DNA of 64,000 nt from a candidate division FCPU426 bacterium. Its GTDB lineage: Bacteria > Oederibacteriota > Muellerivitia > Muellerivitales > Muellerivitaceae. The stretch lies in contig JASHNQ010000007.1 of assembly GCA_030041545.1 (NCBI GenBank), positions 1 to 64,000 of the forward strand, in the 5' to 3' direction. Below are positions 62,510 to 64,000 of the stretch, one piece after another. The translations under genes and the position numbers were made by a program. The notes beneath the pieces are model-generated. The model saw nothing but the letters and a program-made list of their open reading frames with translations, ran no database searches and was not told the DNA's origin. How positions within the stretch are numbered: position 1 is the first letter of the stretch; every line of letters begins with the position of its first letter.

Positions 62510-64000
62510 TTAAGAATTTTGATCTTCCTTGAACTTCTGCGCGATCGGCACCCGGCGACCCATGCCGAAAGCCTTGGTGGTCACCTTCAGGCCTGGCGCC
62601 ATCTGGCGGCGCTTGTACTCATTGTGGTTGATCTTTGAGAGGATCTCCGCCACCAGCTGGGGCTCAAAACCGGCCTTCACGATCTTGAAGGGCGGCTGGT
62701 TTTCCTCGATATACAGCCGAAGGATTCCATCGAGCACGTCGTAGGGCGGAAGGGAATCCTGGTCGGTCTGGTTGGGCCGAAGCTCCGCCGAGGGCGGCTT
62801 GGTGAAGACCGCCTCGGGGATCACGGGCTTTTCACGGTTCACGTAGCGGGAGAGCCGGTACACGAGCCCCTTGGGCAGGTCCGAAATCACCGCCAGGCCT
62901 CCGCACATGTCCCCATACAGCGTGCAATAACCCACGGCCAATTCGCTCTTGTTGCCCGTGGAAAGAACCAGCCGGTTGAATTTGTTGGAAAGGGCCATGA
63001 GGAAGAGGCCCCGAAGTCGGGCCTGGATGTTTTCCTCCGTGATGTCCCGGGGGAGGTCCTTGAAAGCCGGCTCCAGGGTCCTCAGGGCCGCTTCGTAAAG
63101 GGGGGTGATGGGGATTTCCATGAATTGGATGCCCAGGGCCTGGGCCAATTGGCGGGAATCCTCGATGGAGCCCTTGGAGGAAAAGGGCGAGGGCATGGTG
63201 ACGCCCATGACGTTTTGGGGTCCCAGGGATTCGGAGGCGATGGCCGCCACCAGGGATGAATCAATGCCGCCGGAAAGCCCCACCAACACCTTTCCGAAAC
63301 CGCATTTGCGGACGTAGTCCCGCGTGCCCAACACCAGGGCCCGGTAAAGGGTTTCGGTTTCGCCGGGAGGCGGTGAGGGGGATTGCAGCGAGGGACTTTC
63401 GGTGTCGTAAACAAAGAAATCCTCCTCGAAGGCCTTACCCAGTTGGAAGAGGTTCCCGGCGGCGTCCATCGCCATGCTGCAGCCGTCGAAGATGAGCTCG
63501 TCGTTGCCACCCACGAGGTTGCAATAAAGCACGGGCGCCTTGATCTTGCGGCTGACTTCCCTCAAGAGGGTCTGGCGAACGGAGAGCTTGGCGTAATGGA
63601 AGGGGGAGGCCGAGAGGTTCAGGACCACGTCGGGCTTGGCCTTGCCCAGTTCCTCCACCGGGTCCTTGGCGTAAAGACGGTGGGTGAAGACGCCTTCCAC
63701 GTTCCAGATGTCCTCGCAGATGGTGACGGCCACCTTCAACCCCTTGTAGGGAAAGGGAGGCTCCGGATGGGGGGCGGGCGCGAAATAACGGGCCTCGTCG
63801 AAAACGTCATAATTAGGCAGCAGGACCTTCTTATAAACATGCAGGATGGAGCCGTCGGCCACCGTCACGGCGGCGTTAAATAAGGGGTTCCCCGGGTCGC
63901 GGTTCTCCAGGACGGTGCCCACCACGGCCAGGATTCCATTGGCCGATTGGGCCACCTTTTCCAAGGCCTTGCGGGACTTCTCGAAAAAGGAAAAGCGGTC
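62510..64000 (-). CDS. nadE: Glutamine-dependent NAD+ synthase, partial (5' end beyond window)
   Basis: Nitrilase-like half (CEDIWN, LNLSASPFHYAK, YCNLVGGNDELIFDG) and synthetase half (GLSGGIDSSLVAAIA, STGNKSELAVGYCTLYGDMCGGLAVISDLPKG); frame open to the window edge. Confidence 0.93.
   Translation of the reverse strand, partial: DRFSFFEKSRKALEKVAQSANGILAVVGTVLENRDPGNPLFNAAVTVADGSILHVYKKVLLPNYDVFDEARYFAPAPHPEPPFPYKGLKVAVTICEDIWNVEGVFTHRLYAKDPVEELGKAKPDVVLNLSASPFHYAKLSVRQTLLREVSRKIKAPVLYCNLVGGNDELIFDGCSMAMDAAGNLFQLGKAFEEDFFVYDTESPSLQSPSPPPGETETLYRALVLGTRDYVRKCGFGKVLVGLSGGIDSSLVAAIASESLGPQNVMGVTMPSPFSSKGSIEDSRQLAQALGIQFMEIPITPLYEAALRTLEPAFKDLPRDITEENIQARLRGLFLMALSNKFNRLVLSTGNKSELAVGYCTLYGDMCGGLAVISDLPKGLVYRLSRYVNREKPVIPEAVFTKPPSAELRPNQTDQDSLPPYDVLDGILRLYIEENQPPFKIVKAGFEPQLVAEILSKINHNEYKRRQMAPGLKVTTKAFGMGRRVPIAQKFKEDQNS

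Noticed and set aside
1-64000. CRISPR array, prophage or complete transposon
   Set aside because: No regularly spaced direct repeats, no cas, integrase, transposase or phage structural genes were recognised on either strand.

Overview
A ~64 kb GC-rich chromosomal window from what looks like a diderm (Gram-negative-type) bacterium: heptose epimerase, an autotransporter, outer-membrane barrels and squalene/hopanoid enzymes are present. Lineage cannot be fixed from sequence alone. Left part (0-21 kb): hldD, a ThiO-like oxidase, a GH-A-type glycoside hydrolase, two PIN toxin-antitoxin modules, a ParB-like protein, a Gly-rich autotransporter, HPr, ispH and an addB/addA pair. The addB/addA pair is interrupted by a low-GC insert, a Phd/PIN cassette and a duplicated 5' end of addA. 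Middle part (21-49 kb): the most striking content is nine intact same-strand paralogs of a ~700-aa GT-C-like membrane protein with a conserved extracytoplasmic/TPR-like tail, plus a gutted tenth copy. Several are joined by ATGA stop/start overlaps, and three unrelated-looking GT-C-like genes plus a CDF transporter sit on the opposite strand. Right part (49-64 kb): hpnC/hpnD/hpnE, an arsenic locus (MerR regulator, ArsC, aquaporin, divergent peroxidase-like protein and ArsS-type radical SAM), Thr/Pro-rich exported proteins, a TraF-like barrel, tRNA-Val(CAC), an SRAP peptidase, a QueD/PTPS protein and a partial nadE. A second theme is short palindromic repeats that appear inserted in frame inside several coding genes. 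No CRISPR array, transposase, integrase or phage genes were seen. All family calls are by eye from translations; no searches were run.
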